Of a stretch of DNA of 64,000 nucleotides, positions 1 through 12,059 are shown piece by piece. The translations under genes and the position numbers were made by a program. This stretch comes from Ailanthus altissimus (taxonomy: Eukaryota; Streptophyta; Magnoliopsida; Sapindales; Simaroubaceae), in assembly GCA_946807835.1 (NCBI GenBank), contig OX327690.1, forward strand, positions 11,690,501 through 11,754,500, read 5' to 3'. The notes beneath the pieces were generated by a model that was not told the DNA's origin, ran no database searches, and worked only from the letters and a program-made list of their open reading frames with translations. How positions within the stretch are numbered: the first letter of the stretch is position 1; each line of letters opens with the position of its first letter.

Positions 1-879
1 TTTCTTCAAACACCACAAGAGCAAAGGCTTCATCAACCTTTAAAAATTCCCTCTTATATTCAGAAAGAGTCAAGAAATTATTTCCCTCCCCTTTAAAAGG
101 CTTAGGAACATTGATCATCTTAGAAGGACCCAAAATGACTTTAACACCATCCTTGACAAAGGAATAAGTGTTTTTATGGCCATCATGAATAATTTTTCTA
201 TCATATTGCCATGCACGACCAAGAAGTAAATGACAAGCATCCATTGGAACAACTCACACCAAACTTCATCTTTATAGTTTTTTCCAATAGAAAAAGATAC
301 TAGGCAGCGTTGATTTACCTTAATTTCATTTCCCTTTTTGTGCCAAGAAAGCTTGTATGGTTAAGGATGCATCACTGTCTTTAGGCCCAATTTTTCTACC
401 ATTTGTGCAGAAGCCACATTTTCAAAACTACCCCCATCAATTATGACATTACACACCTTGCCATGAGAAGTTCACCTCGTATGAAAGATATTTTTTCGCA
501 ACCAATCTTCTTCTTCTTCTTCATAGGCAGCACTTAAAACATTACGAAGGATGAGAGTTTCACCTTCATACTCATAAGTTATATCTTCATTCTCTTCCTC
601 AGGCTCTGCATGGTTGTTCTCTATCTCTTCTTCGTCTTCTTTTTCAACAAGTGTCATAATCCTGCGATTTGGGCATTCAGAAGCAATATGTCCATATCCT
701 TGGCATTTGAAACATTGGCAAGAATTGGTGTTGGAGGCATTGTTTTGCTTCTTTTAGTTAGAGACACCATCATTCTTTGAAGAAGTTCTTGTAGTAGGTT
801 TGGCAGTAGGAATAGACTTAGAGTTGGAACAAATCTACGACCTTTGGCCATTGAAAGATAAAGCCAAAATTAACCAAAT
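1..879 (-). pseudogene. Ty3/gypsy Gag C-terminus and protease-like fragment
   Basis: Read leftwards from the primer site at 880-891, the minus strand encodes the end of a plant Ty3/gypsy Gag and the protease-like region behind it. A CCHC zinc knuckle, CFKCQGYGHIASEC, lies at 673-714. It is followed by an acidic stretch (about 560-650) and by the motif IIDGGSFENVAS near 405-450, which sits where the retropepsin active site is expected. Further left a conserved LLGRAWQYD-type block is visible at about 205-235. Only a short stub separates the primer site from the knuckle, so the N-terminal bulk of Gag has been deleted. Stops break the frame, for example near 470 and 757. The element continues beyond the left edge of the window. 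Family assignment to Ty3/gypsy is firm; the lineage is not resolved. Confidence 0.8.
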
Positions 880-891
880 GCTCTGATACCA
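880..891 (-). other. Primer-binding site, tRNA-iMet type
   Basis: The minus strand reads TGGTATCAGAGC, the classical plant retrotransposon primer site complementary to the 3' end of initiator methionine tRNA. It lies a few bases inside the LTR that starts near 896-899 and fixes the element as minus-strand. Confidence 0.85.
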
Positions 892-895
892 AAAC

Positions 896-1386
896 TGATG
901 CAGGCTCAAGTGTTTAGAAAAAGAATACCACAAGATTGGAAGAATGAAAACAAACACTCACTTTTATTAAACTAAACTCAAACACTGAATAAAGTAAAAT
1001 TGGTACAAGCTCACCACTCAAGAGAATTACAATGAGATACAGAATAATTCACCACCCAAAAAACCCTACAAGAGATACAAACTCTCAAACTCACCACTCT
1101 AAGGAATCCACCCAAGAGATACAGAGTTAAATGTAGAAACTCTCATAAGAGAACTCTCCCACATACAAGTAATTTAAAATTCACTCCCTGCCCTTCTCCT
1201 CTCATCCTTAGGTATTTATAGAGTTCTTGGGAGGGCTACTGCAAAGCACTCATTACAACATTAAAACTTGGTGGTTGGGAGTTTACAAAAGACAGCAATT
1301 AAGACTTACAACTACCCTTACACCAAAAGTCTACAAATAAAATAAATGAAGCATTAAATTCGAACATAATATGCTCTAATTCAACA
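896..1386 (-). repeat. 5' LTR of the left-edge gypsy element
   Basis: The LTR lies directly upstream (minus sense) of the primer site. Its inner edge is a TG near 896 or 899 on the plus strand. The outer edge is less certain; the minus-strand TGTTGAATTAGAG at about 1374-1386 is the best candidate because gag homology of the neighbouring element stops just outside it, near 1410. The second LTR is outside the window, so the boundaries could not be confirmed by comparison. Confidence 0.6.
1211..1222 (-). promoter_or_regulatory. TATA box of the LTR promoter
   Basis: The minus strand reads CTCTATAAATACC here, a good plant TATA box, about 310 bases upstream of the inner LTR edge. Position and sense fit the U3/R boundary of the LTR. 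Confidence 0.55.
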
Positions 1387-1394
1387 AAGCATGC

Positions 1395-2610
1395 TCTAAA
1401 GTCTTGGATGGAGACAAAAGGTATAGATGGTCTATATAGCTGCACTTCTTCTTGTTGAGCCACATTCTCCTTATCATTCGCACTTGATGAGTGTTGATTT
1501 GGATATTTTTTCATTTAGAATCTTACCACTCTTTAAGTTAATGGTTTAACATTGCTCACATTTCCTCTTGGATTTGCTTCGGTATCAATTGGTAGAGTGC
1601 CTTAAGGTCGTTTATTTATTGTGGTAACAACATTTTCCATTTGGACCTCTAAGTTCTTCAAGGTTGATAAATGATTCTACGGGATGGCATAATTAGATTT
1701 CATTTATTGCATGATCATATCTTTTAAAGACTGCTTCTTATCTTACGGTGGCTGAAATCTTAGGGGATTCATTGGTCTAGATGACTCCCCTTAGTTGTTA
1801 CATCAAGAGAAGTTAGGATGATCTCTCCACCTCGGATTGTAAAAACTTGATTGTGGATTAAATTGTTGTCAATTAAAATTGCCCACATAATTCGTTGTCT
1901 CTATGCATCGCCTATTCATGTAGTTAGCACCACAAAAGTTACATGTCACTTGTTGCGTTTTAACGATCTTCAATCCATTAAACTTCATGTATACTAGTGA
2001 CTCTCTTAAGTGTAACTCTCTTTGCTGGTTATTGGTAACTATTTGATGCCATCTCCTCCAGTAGATCATATGCATCATCTGTGGACTTATTTATCAAAGC
2101 CCCATAAGCAGCAACATCTACAATGGTCTTTAAATGGCCTACTAGTCCATTATAGAACATTTAGACTAATAGCCATTACGAACCCAAGCCTTATATAATG
2201 ACTCGCCATCAATCTGACTGAATGAGGTAATGTTATTCCTCATCTTTACTATTTTTGTTGGTGGGAAGAACGTGGCTAAAAACTTCTGCGCTAGATCATC
2301 CTATGTGGATATAGATTTGGACGGCAATGACATCAACCAACTCTTGGCTATATTCTTTTAAGGATAAAAGGAACAATATAAGTCATATGGCAACGTCTGA
2401 AACTATGTTATAGTTGAAAGTGTCATAAATCTCCAAGAACTTTATGATATGCATGTTAAGATCATCATTAGGAGCTCCGCTGAACTGTATAGACTCCTTC
2501 AGCATTTGAATCATAGTTGGCTTGATTCTAAATTTTTGGGGTTGACGGTTAGTCACTGAATACTAGATTGAACACCATCTATAGTTGGGACTGCCTACTC
2601 TTTTAACGAT
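1395..2610 (-). pseudogene. Athila-like gypsy gag, decayed
   Basis: The minus strand carries, in broken frames from about 2600 to 1410, the run of motifs found in Gag of plant Athila/Cyclops-type gypsy elements. These are an IKPTMIQML block near 2510-2530, FLEIYDTFNYN near 2410-2440, STDDAYDLLEEMASN near 2045-2090, a degenerate knuckle CNFCGANYMNRRC near 1905-1945, and YVGNFN beside it. A stretch at about 1425-1510 (KKYPNQHSSS and following) corresponds to the Gag tail before the protease. Many in-frame stops show it is dead. Homology stops near 1410, where the LTR of the left-edge element appears to have been inserted. Confidence 0.75.
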
Positions 2611-2887
2611 CTTTGTGTTATTATAGGCTCAAACACAAGATTGTTTATGTAATAATTATTTTCCTCTATGTTAAAAGATCACTAGCACTGTTTACATCGA
2701 AGTCTATGCAATGTTCTTTCAATCTCAGGATCAAAAGAAGTCAGGTTAGCACGTTTCACCCTTCTTATAAACTGTCAAAGCAAAATAAAATCAAAATCAA
2801 AGTAAAAAAAAGGAAAAGAAAATAAAAAAAAACTAAGCTAAAAAAATTAGTTTGGTATTAGTATTGATCCAAAGAATAGAAAGATTA

Positions 2888-2906
2888 GTCCCCAGCAACG
2901 ATGCCA
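2888..2906 (-). other. Primer-binding site of the Athila-like element
   Basis: The minus strand reads TGGCATCGTTGCTGGGGAC, a slightly mutated form of the GC-rich primer site typical of Athila/Tat-group elements. It lies six bases inside the LTR beginning at 2913. About 280 bases of leader without a clear gene separate it from gag. Confidence 0.7.
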
Positions 2907-2912
2907 AAAATT

Positions 2913-4033
2913 TGATGTAAGCTTCAGTAACTAAGCGTAAGCGCACGCTAATGGATTGAGTAATATAAAATTTTAAATCCAAGTATCGTTCCCACAGGGA
3001 TTATGCGATCTAATTCTTCAATCAATTACTAAAATTATATCTACTTTACTTTTATTCAGAAAACCAAAATTTGAAATCAATTAATTAACCTAGTTCTATC
3101 AAATTATAAATAGCAAACAAACAAAGAATTGAAATCACTAATTTATAATAATCTAGGGATTTGGTTTATCCCCTAGTATTTCATTAGAATCATTAACCAC
3201 TTAGTTAATCCCTAAATACAAATTGATTGGCTAAACTTTAATCTCATAACAAGTCTTTGTCGATGGTTGGGTGAGACTATATTACACATTCTAACAACTA
3301 CCTATATGTCTATGATAATCAAAATAGAATGTAGTTCATTAAGACCGGATCTAAATTATACTATACATGTCATCTAGGTATATTTCTATCCTACATAGAA
3401 CTCATAGTTGTTATCCTATGATCATACATCAAACTATCATAAGCTACACACATGAATCCATCTGTCGAGTTCATTATAGTTCTTCAATCATTCAAAACAT
3501 TGGCCATATATAATGAAAGCATTAAACATAAGATAAAATGAATCAATTATATGTATTAAGGTCATAAACTAAGAATTACCAAAATCTAACTACATACTAG
3601 CTTCAAAGTCTAACTCTAAAAAAAACAAGTTTAGCTCATCGCTAAATCAAGAGTATCAAATCAATTCATGAATAACAGCAAGAACAAGAACAAGAACATA
3701 ATGATAAAAAAAGAAGACAAAAAATAAATAAGAAGATGTCTTTAGTTGCTTCTCTCTCTATCTTGATTTGAAACTTGAATATTAAAGTTGAATCTTCAAT
3801 CTTGGCTTTCATCTCTTGATCAGTGTTATAAATTATTTCTCAAAGTTTTTTTCTCCCTAAAAGTCGTTGTTTTTGCTCTTAAAAGAGTGGTTTTATATGT
3901 TTAAGAAACCTTAAGGTCGAGGGCTTTCAAATCCAAGTCAAAATAGGACATTTCAAAAGGATTTATAGGTTTCAGACCTGGAAACGCCATTGTGCTAATT
4001 TTTTCCTAGGCACCGCAATGCTGGGGCTGGGAC
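2913..4033 (-). repeat. Truncated LTR of the Athila-like element
   Basis: This sequence begins TGATGTAAGC next to the primer site and aligns along most of its length with the complete solo LTR at 53819-55109, including the shared block around CCCCTAGTATTTCATT. The far end, equivalent to the last 200 bases or so of the solo LTR, is missing. At about 4033 it changes abruptly into leader sequence of the next element. Confidence 0.72.
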
Positions 4034-4244
4034 TAACCATGAAAAAATTACACAAAAATACAAGAAGATAACAAACTAAGTTAGGAGGTAACACCAACCA
4101 TAAAAAAATAAATTAAAACAAAAGAAAGAATTTAAGAAGAAAATTTTACATAGAAAAGTAAATGTAAAAAGTTATCGCTTTTAGTATTGATAGATAAAAC
4201 TTACTTTTCACCTAGCGTGCCTCCACGGCAACGGTCCCAAATTT
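4034..4244 (-). repeat. Extra copy of the leader of the 4245-15132 element
   Basis: These bases match the leader next to the right LTR (about 13650-13843) almost throughout: the tandem AGTTAGG(T/A)GGTA units, the AAAGTAAATGTA block and a mutated primer-site region (CGGCAACGGTCCCAAA). Leader sequence therefore lies on the outer side of the left LTR as well, a tandem arrangement in which one LTR is shared. Confidence 0.7.
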
Positions 4245-5652
4245 TATTTACGCTTAAAATATAATGCGGTTATCACGAATAGATTGAGGTGTCGATCCTA
4301 CGAGGAAGCTTTTAAAAAAATAGGTTAGCGAAATAAAAATATTAAAATAGTAACGAATGAGAAAAATGAATGTGAGATTCATATAAAGAAGGTAAAATTA
4401 AATGTGAATTAAGGAAGAAAATTATAGTAATGTGAGCAAAGCTTCAAAAATTACTGATATACTTTATAAATCTATTCTATATTTTGATTCAATATTTATA
4501 ACTCAATTAAAGTTTCATATTCCAAATAATCGATCAAAAGATATTAATAATATGGTATATGTGATATGACTAAACTCTTTGCAAGTATTATCACAAACCA
4601 TATTCATCTATACAAGTAATCTAAGATCGGCAATATATCATTTTGATAATATTGCAGTAAAAGATTAATTTGTAAAATGATGTAACTAGTAACAATTATA
4701 ATTCAACAAGAATCACATAAATAAAGCATAACTAAAAAATATATAAGACATGAGAATTATAACATCTAGATTATAGAAAAGTAAAAGGTAAGAGTTTAGA
4801 CACAAACAAACTTACAAACATTATAACTCTTGACAAAGAATCAAAATCTAGAAGTAGATTTATTACACATAAAAGTTCATCTCTAGCATTGCCAAGAACT
4901 TTAGCCTAACTTACAATTAATTCTTATAAATATTAAAGGAAAAGTACATGAGAGAATTGTAAAGCATGAAAAATGTTCATTAGCCTCCTAAAGGTGTCCT
5001 TATATAGGCAATGAATGGGAACATGTTTAGTGTGACTTTAATCTTCAACATTTTCAGCCACTAACTCCTTGACCTAATTCCATAACCACTAAGTTCATGC
5101 AATTTGGATTAATATTCTATGAGATATGGTCAAACTACCAAAGCTACGTCAGATTTCGTCCATTAACTCTTTTATCAATTTGAAACACGATTTGGTCTAT
5201 GATAACGGTTGTGTTGGACTTTGGTATCAACATAAGAGTTATAGATAATTGACTTAGAATTTTTCATATTTAAGAATCATACTAATTGGATACGTATTGT
5301 GTAAAATATGGTCTAAAAACAGAAGGTGGGTCAAGTTGCATAGAAGTTGTAATTCAGTTCTATTGTATCACAATTTTGGCCCATTAAATGTTGGATTTGG
5401 CTTTTTGACTGTTCTTTAAGTTTGTGTAAGATTGATTCATGCGGTTCTAAGTCAAAAAATTCTTTATTTCAATTTCTACATTAGGAGTTATGTCTATTTT
5501 ACTAAACTTGTGCAAATTGTATTCATTAATCATAATTTAAACACCACACTTTATTTGAAGTTTAAAAATATAAAGTGCTAAAATTAGTGACATTCTAAAT
5601 GTTAAATGCTGACTAAATCTCTTAACAAATGTGCATTTTAATATGCTCATCA
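4245..5652 (-). repeat. Left (3') LTR of the Athila/Cyclops-like element
   Basis: It aligns from end to end with 13844-15132 in direct orientation, for example at GAGGTGTCGATCC and at the common end CTCATCA/GCACATCA. The terminal TG has become TA here. The copy is about 120 bases longer than its partner, mainly through an insertion/deletion difference around 4680-4880. The two copies have diverged clearly, so the element is old. Confidence 0.82.
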
Positions 5653-7039
5653 CAGCCCCAACTAGCTTATTGTTAGTCCCTAGAAACTACATAAGCATTT
5701 CAAACGAAAAGCTAGTTTAAGATTATTATTGCTATTAAGATTTTTTCAATCATAAATTCTAAAATTTTGTGTGTGTGTGTGTGTGTGAACTAAGCTGTAA
5801 CCTTTTTACCATAAACTGTAATACATATTGCCTTCAGAATTTCTCCAAGTAAAAGCTTCAACTTCATATCCTCACAAGTGTATGACTATTTAAAAGGTTA
5901 GAATTTATCTCATGAAGTTGGAAAACAATTAAGCACTAAAAAAAAAGTCAATTTTAAGGATAGACATACAAACTAACATTGATCCAAAGATAGAAGAATC
6001 AAATGTTTAGAAATCAATCATTCTTGACATGCACCAGCTTTAGAATTTTAATTATCTTGTGAGAATAATACAAAATATAGCTTGGTGAAAAAATTTCCTT
6101 ATAAAATATATGTTCTCTAAAATTGAATGAAGATTTTATTGAATTGAATTAAATTGATTCTTTCTTCCTTTGTTTTTCTTTTTTTTATTAGTTATTTTTT
6201 TGGAGGAACTTAAGGAAGTATTACAAAATAAAACAGTTTCTCACCGTAATTTAAAAATTCATTTTTAAATCGTCCGTCAGCATTACAACAATCTCATTCC
6301 TTATTTTGAATAATATCATTCTAAATAAAAGTTAACTAATTCAAAAGATAAATGAAAGTGCGTAAGCTATTTTCTCAACTTTTCCACTCACTTACAAAAG
6401 ATATGTGAGATTAGAAAAATATATACTTAAACATGAGAATTCTCTTAGCTATATGCATTGAATCATCCATCTTACTACAAGACTTAGCATTGTGCTTAAG
6501 AACTCTAGAAATTATTTAGTAAACTATATAAAACAAATAACTCAAACTAAATAATTTTGGAACCATTCCTAGGTAGAAAAGTAAATTCCTTTATACAAGA
6601 ATTATCAAGAATACTTGTAATAAACAACCATGCATGAAATATAAAATAAAATGACAAAAAGTTAGTTAAAATGTGTTTCAAAAGCTAAAAGAAAAAAACT
6701 CTTTACTCTACCATTCTTAATCTAATTGACCTAGAATACATATCAGGAGTTCAAACATAACTCTTTACTTTGCCATTTTTAATCAAATAGGTATGTCGGA
6801 CCTCATCATCTTTTTTTTTTAAATACAAAATACAACTTATGTCTACTATCCTCTCCCTTCCAAACTGAATTGAAACATTGTCCTCAATATTTAAATAGAA
6901 AGAGATAAAGTATAGGACACATTACTTGGAATGTCAGTTATTCAAAAGAAACAAACCAAAGAGACACTTAAGCAAATATAAACTAAAATAATAATACTAA
7001 TAAACTAAAAAGTAAGAAAAATTTACAAATGAAGTGTCA
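5653..7039 (-). other. 3' non-coding region of the Athila-like element
   Basis: AT-rich sequence between the LOG-like copy and the 3' LTR. No protein family is recognisable on either strand. A short purine tract AGTTGGGGCTG (minus) abuts the LTR at 5653-5664 and may be what is left of the polypurine tract. A (GT)n microsatellite lies at 5769-5787. Confidence 0.5.
5769..5787. repeat. (GT)n microsatellite
   Basis: An uninterrupted GT run of about nine to ten units. Confidence 0.9.
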
Positions 7040-7660
7040 AATTTAGTTTTTGCTCGTTCTAGCAAATTGGCCAATCTATCTGAGTTGTTGCTGAGTCAAG
7101 TTTATAGGTAACTACCTATAATTATCAATCAATTCATCCACATTGGTAGCAAAAACAAGGATCCGTCATGACGAATGTGAAATAAAATTCTATTCCATAG
7201 CTTGATCAAGAAAATAGAGTAAGCAATCAAAATAGTTATTGACATTCTACAAACCTATGAGTTTTTGGTGGATATCTAGCTGGGCCCAAGTAGAAATTTG
7301 AAATTTTTTCCCCAAGCTACCAAAACTACATAGTAAAGCAATAAAAGCATCTGCATATTAAAGCATTCTAGCTATATGTTCATGTATAGATAAGACTCGT
7401 AATTATTCTCCTATTATTTTCTTAGTGAGGTTTCGCACAGCTAAAGTTATAGGAATAATACCTAAAACTTGACTTTCTCCTAAATGTGCAGTTGTTAACA
7501 CATACCCCATTAACCCAATGCTACCCCCTTCATATATTAAATGGAATTTTCTTACGTCTAATACTTTTGCTAGATTATTTGCTGCCTCTGCAAACACTTT
7601 TTTTTTCTCAAGACTGGATCCATAAAATACACATATATTTCAAAATCGTCAAACTGAAGT
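7040..7660 (-). pseudogene. LOG-type cytokinin phosphoribohydrolase, intron-less pseudogene
   Basis: The minus strand can be followed as one collinear, intron-less copy of a LONELY GUY (LOG) family protein. LOG enzymes release active cytokinin from cytokinin riboside 5'-monophosphate. Visible in order are ICVFYGSSLEKK (about 7605-7645), AANNLAKVL (7565-7590), IYEGGSIGLMG (7505-7540), SQVLGIIP (7455-7480), ADAFIALL (near 7345-7370), STWAQLDIH (near 7280-7305) and a tail with FATNVDELIDNY (near 7105-7145). The length, about 620 bases, fits the usual 200-220 residue protein. The signature glycine-rich PGG-type motif after ADAFIAL is destroyed and several stops interrupt it, so it is not functional. 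Plant LOG genes normally have several introns, which suggests an mRNA-derived copy. It lies between integrase and 3' LTR of a gypsy element. Confidence 0.78.
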
Positions 7661-8779
7661 TCCATCCATATCTTCACTCACCCTTATCTTAGTATATAAA
7701 ATTAAAGAAAATAAGGTGTAGTGTTTATAGAATACCAAATGATAACATCGATTTTAGTAACCCAACAGTTGTTAAAAGAGATTTGAAAATAAAACACAAA
7801 ATTTAAAGATAATGACACACATGCATTATTCAACCAAAAGATTTGAATTTAAGATATCAGTACGAGTAGCCCTACTATTTATCGAAAAAAGTTTGAAATT
7901 AAGATGCATATGTATGTACAGGTAGTTATCATTTTGGCTCACATCTTCCTCTAATTTTACATCTAGTAATGGTTTAAATGCCCTTTATGGGTTAAGGATA
8001 GGCTTCTCATCTAAATTTTTTTAATAAATTGGCAAATAGGGTCTTTTAGAGTCAGATTCTCGAGATTATATTATTGATGTTCATTTTTGAATTTGTTCCA
8101 TAAATTGAGAAGTTAATGTTGCACGAGCCCACAAGGATGCGTTTTAAGAGTCACTAGATATCATTTAAAGACTCCTTACTCAGTCCATCCTTAATGAACT
8201 GAATTTTATCTTCTCAATTTCTAAATACAAATCCTAAAGAATAATAACTCTGGTTACAATTTCATCGAGCACATTTATGACAGACTTGTAACCATTTTGC
8301 TCTTCTCCTTTTAGCATAAAAACTTCTTCCTAAACTAGGCATAAAAGAAATAAATCATTTGCAGACTCGCGCGATAATCAAACCTTGGCTTCGATTAACC
8401 AATGAATATCCGTATGTATATTCCTCAACATTAATAACCTTAGTCTTTCAAACCATGCTTTGTATTAAGTAGAGCATTTGGAGCAGTGAACGTAAATACT
8501 TTTGAAGGTTGGAAAGAATGATATCTATTTTGAAAGAAATGAGAAAAAAGAGAAGCAATAAATGCATGGTTTATTTGGGTGACAGGTTTTAGGGAACTGA
8601 AAAATCTACTTTAATAGCTACGAAGTACCGTCTTTGTCACTTGACTGGGAAACAAAATCATGAAGAGGAAAAAAAGAAAAAGAAAAAACTATGAAAGAAA
8701 ATAAAAGCAAAAATAAACTTCAAAACATAAAATATAGACAAAATATAAAATATGGTATAGAGAGATTGAACCTAATTAA
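7661..8779 (-). other. Region between integrase and LOG-like copy
   Basis: AT-rich internal retrotransposon sequence. No protein motif could be recognised on either strand; an env-like ORF, sometimes present here in Athila elements, is not visible. Confidence 0.4.
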
Positions 8780-10180
8780 GCATGATAGATAAGATCGACA
8801 AAAGGGATCTCATCTAGGTATATAAAGTAATCTACCCTTTCCATATAGCTTTTAAATTATTGTCCATTTACTTTGAAATTTTACTTATTAGAAGGGTCCT
8901 CGATTTCGAAAACACCATTGGAAAAAATGTGCCTTACTACAAATGGACTAGTCCATTACGATCTCAACTTTTCAAGGTATAAATGTAATTGAGAATCATA
9001 AAGATAAACCTGTTAATTTGACTCAAAGTGTTTCCTTGAGATCTATTTATCATGAGTTGCTTTCATCTTAGCTTTGTAAATCTTGGAGTTTTCATATGTA
9101 TCATTTCACAGCTCTTTAATCTTTGATAATTGTAACTTTCTCTAAAGACCTACAATGCTCATATCAAAGTTAAGGGCTTTGACAGCTCCGTAAAGTTTAT
9201 GCTCTAGCTCAACATGTAACTTTATATTCTAGCTCAACAGGTAAATGACAAGCTTTTTCATAGATAAGTTGGTATGGATACATTCCTACGATGATTTTGT
9301 ACGCAATGCAATATGCTCATAATGTACTAGAAAGGCGAAGAGACCAATCTTTGCGATTCGGGTTAATCGTCTTTTTTAAAATCTATTTAATCTCCCTATT
9401 TTCTAGCTTAGCTTGTCCATTTATCTGCGGATGGTATGCAGTGGAAACCTTATGAAGAACACTATACCTATACATCAAAGCTTCAAAAGAACGGTTATAT
9501 AAATGTTTTCTTTGGTCACTAATGATGACAAAAGGTATACCATACCTAGATAACACATTTTTTTTTAAGAACGTTATCATAGTTGTGTTATCATTAACAT
9601 GACAAGTTACAGCCTCCACCCATTTTGATATATAGTTAACAGATAGAAGAATGTAAAGGTAACCAAAAGATTAGGAAAAATGCCCCATAAAATTGATACT
9701 CCAATAATCAAATATCTCGATAATAAGAATAGGGTTAAGAGGCATCATGTCTTCGAAATACAAAACTTAACGTTTGATATCTTTCATAGGAGCAACAAAA
9801 ATTGTTAATGTCTTTGAACAAAGTAAGCTAGTAGAGACTACACTGTGAAATTTTAGCCATCCTTGTCATAGAAAAATGACTGCCACAAGCAGCACTAAGG
9901 CAAAAATTTAAGACACTAGCAACTTAACTTTTATGAATGTAATGTCTCATAATTTGGTTAGGGTAATATTTGAAAAGATATGGATCATTCCAATAAACAT
10001 TATGTACCTCAACCAAGAACTTATACTTATCTTGTGAACTTTATTAGATGGAACTTCTTTAAAAATCAAATAATTTATGATGTGTGCGTATTAAATTACT
10101 TAGCCTATAGTGAAAAGATGTTCATAAGGGAAATCATCTTAAATGGGAAACAAATCAGTGGAGTCATGGAACTCAAGGCG
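8780..10180 (-). pseudogene. Integrase of the Athila/Cyclops-like element
   Basis: The catalytic core is clear at 9383-9619 (minus): YGIPFVIISD carries one catalytic aspartate, and KVSTAYHPQINGQAKLENREIK is the block with the catalytic glutamate position of this lineage. Upstream, WSINFMGHF and YISKWVEAV (about 9620-9700) give the first part of the core. The C-terminal part with VFEIEDPS and FKVNGQ lies near 8855-8930. Stops and frameshifts break the region throughout, and the usual glutamate region reads QAKLE. Confidence 0.8.
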
Positions 10181-11560
10181 AGATAAATGATCCGCAACAA
10201 TTTTTTGACACCCTTATTATCTTTAATGGTTAAAACAAATTTCTGCAAAAGAAGGATCCACATAATTAGATAGGTTTTAGCATCTTTCTTAGAAAGATGC
10301 TACTTAAAGGACACATGGTCAATAAACAAAATAATATGTGAACCAATCAAATGTATAAGGGAAAAAAAACAACGAATAATTCTTTTTCAGTAGTAGAATA
10401 ATTCATTTGAGCATCACTCAGAGTTATACTAGCATAATAGACAAAAAAAAAAGGGTTTTCCCTACATTCGTTGCCTAAGAACTATTCTTACAGCATAGTT
10501 ATTTACGTCACACAAAATCTGGAATGGGAGGTTCCAATTGATTGCATGATAAGACTGATGGTGAGTTTGGCAATGAGTGTTCGAAATGCTTCTTCACACT
10601 CCTGTGTCCATGTGAACTCAACATCTTTTAGCAGAAGGTTACACAATGGTCTAGATATGGCAGAAATTTTTTGTATAAACCTCCTATAAAAGCCAACATG
10701 TATTAGAAATGACTAAACATCTTTCACTATTTTTGGTGTAGGTAATTTAGAGATTAATTCGATTTTGGCCTTGTCAACCTCTATCCCTTTTTCAGATACA
10801 ATATGCCCCAAAACAATCCCTAAAGATACCATGAAGTGCATTTCTCCTAGTTTAGCACAAGTCATTTTTCATCACACCTACTCAAAACAACTTTTATGTT
10901 AAGTAGACATGAATCAAAAGGATCACAAAAAACAATCAAATTATTCAAAAACTTCCACTCATATTTCAACCATATCAGAGAAAATAATCAACATACAATG
11001 TTGAAAAGTAGCTGGTACATTACATAATCAAAATGGCATTCTACGAAAAGCGTAAGTACCAAAAAGACATGTAAAAGTGGTTTTTTCTTGATCTTCTATA
11101 GTTATCTCAATCTGGCAGTATCCTAAATACCCATCAAGAAAGCAATAAAAGGGATGGCCAGCTACACGTTCTAAGATTTGGTCGATAAAAAAAAATGAAA
11201 AATAGTCTTTCCTAGTGGTTGTATTTAGTTTTCTATTATCAATGCACATTTACTAGTCACTCACTATCCTAGTTGAAATAGGTATCCCATTCTCATTTTT
11301 AACCACAATAACCTCAGATTTCTTAGGAACTATTTGAGTTAGACTTATCCATTGACTATTAGAATTTGGGTAAATTATACCTACATCTAATAGTTTTAAG
11401 ACCTCTTTCTTCACTATTTTTTTCATTGTTGGGTTAAGTCTTCTTTGAGGGTTTCTACAGGGTTGGGCATCTTCCTCTAAATGAATTCTATGAAAGTATA
11501 TTAATGGAGAGATACCTTTAATATCAATTATGGTCCAACCTAGTACAAACTTTTATTCTT
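10181..11560 (-). pseudogene. Reverse transcriptase and RNase H of the Athila/Cyclops-like element
   Basis: RT finger and palm motifs are easily read on the minus strand at 11028-11249: MCIDNRKLN, FIDQILERVAGH, FLDGYLGYCQI (normally the first catalytic aspartate block) and TFTCLFGTYAFRRMPF. The second palm motif with the catalytic aspartate pair cannot be found intact further on (about 10930-10990). RNase H follows at about 10230-10520, with NYAVRIVLRQR, YYASITLSDAQMNYSTTEKEL and a decayed DH-type motif. Order and spacing are those of a Ty3/gypsy pol. Confidence 0.82.
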
Positions 11561-12059
11561 TTAATAATTTTATCAATTTTTTCTCTTATTCAGCACTAAG
11601 TTCAGAAGAAATGATGATAGCAAAGATATCACCTGGTCCTAAGAATCCATATTTCAAACCTTTGAGAAGTTAGGAAAGCTCAACTTGTGGTGTCTTAAGG
11701 TTTGATGGTTTCAGTCTCTCTCTTCCTTGTAGTAACTCTTCAAAGCATGACTGCCAAAATCGAGTCCATTTATCTTATAAGTCAAAAGTACCAAATATAT
11801 CATTTGTTTCATCGAGGTAAGTCAATTCTTTAAAATTAAAATTAAGGAGGTTTTCTAAACAATTAGAGTCATAGTTTTTATAAGCTCTCTACAAGTTTAT
11901 CTATCATATACAAAGGATAGCATTTATCTTCCTCTTTTGGTTGCTTGTTAATATGAAAATTGTTTACCTCAAGAGTCATATTCCTAAATGATAATGTCAT
12001 TAGACCATTTATGTAACTAATAAGAGCATTAGTAATGGCAAGCAAAATGTCTCTCTAAA

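Noticed and set aside
5769..5787. GT run as a regulatory Z-DNA element
   Set aside because: A short isolated microsatellite in a decayed element; nothing nearby supports a function.
7486..7692. Plus-strand ORF opposite the LOG-like copy
   Set aside because: It is a shadow of the minus-strand LOG reading, without family similarity of its own.
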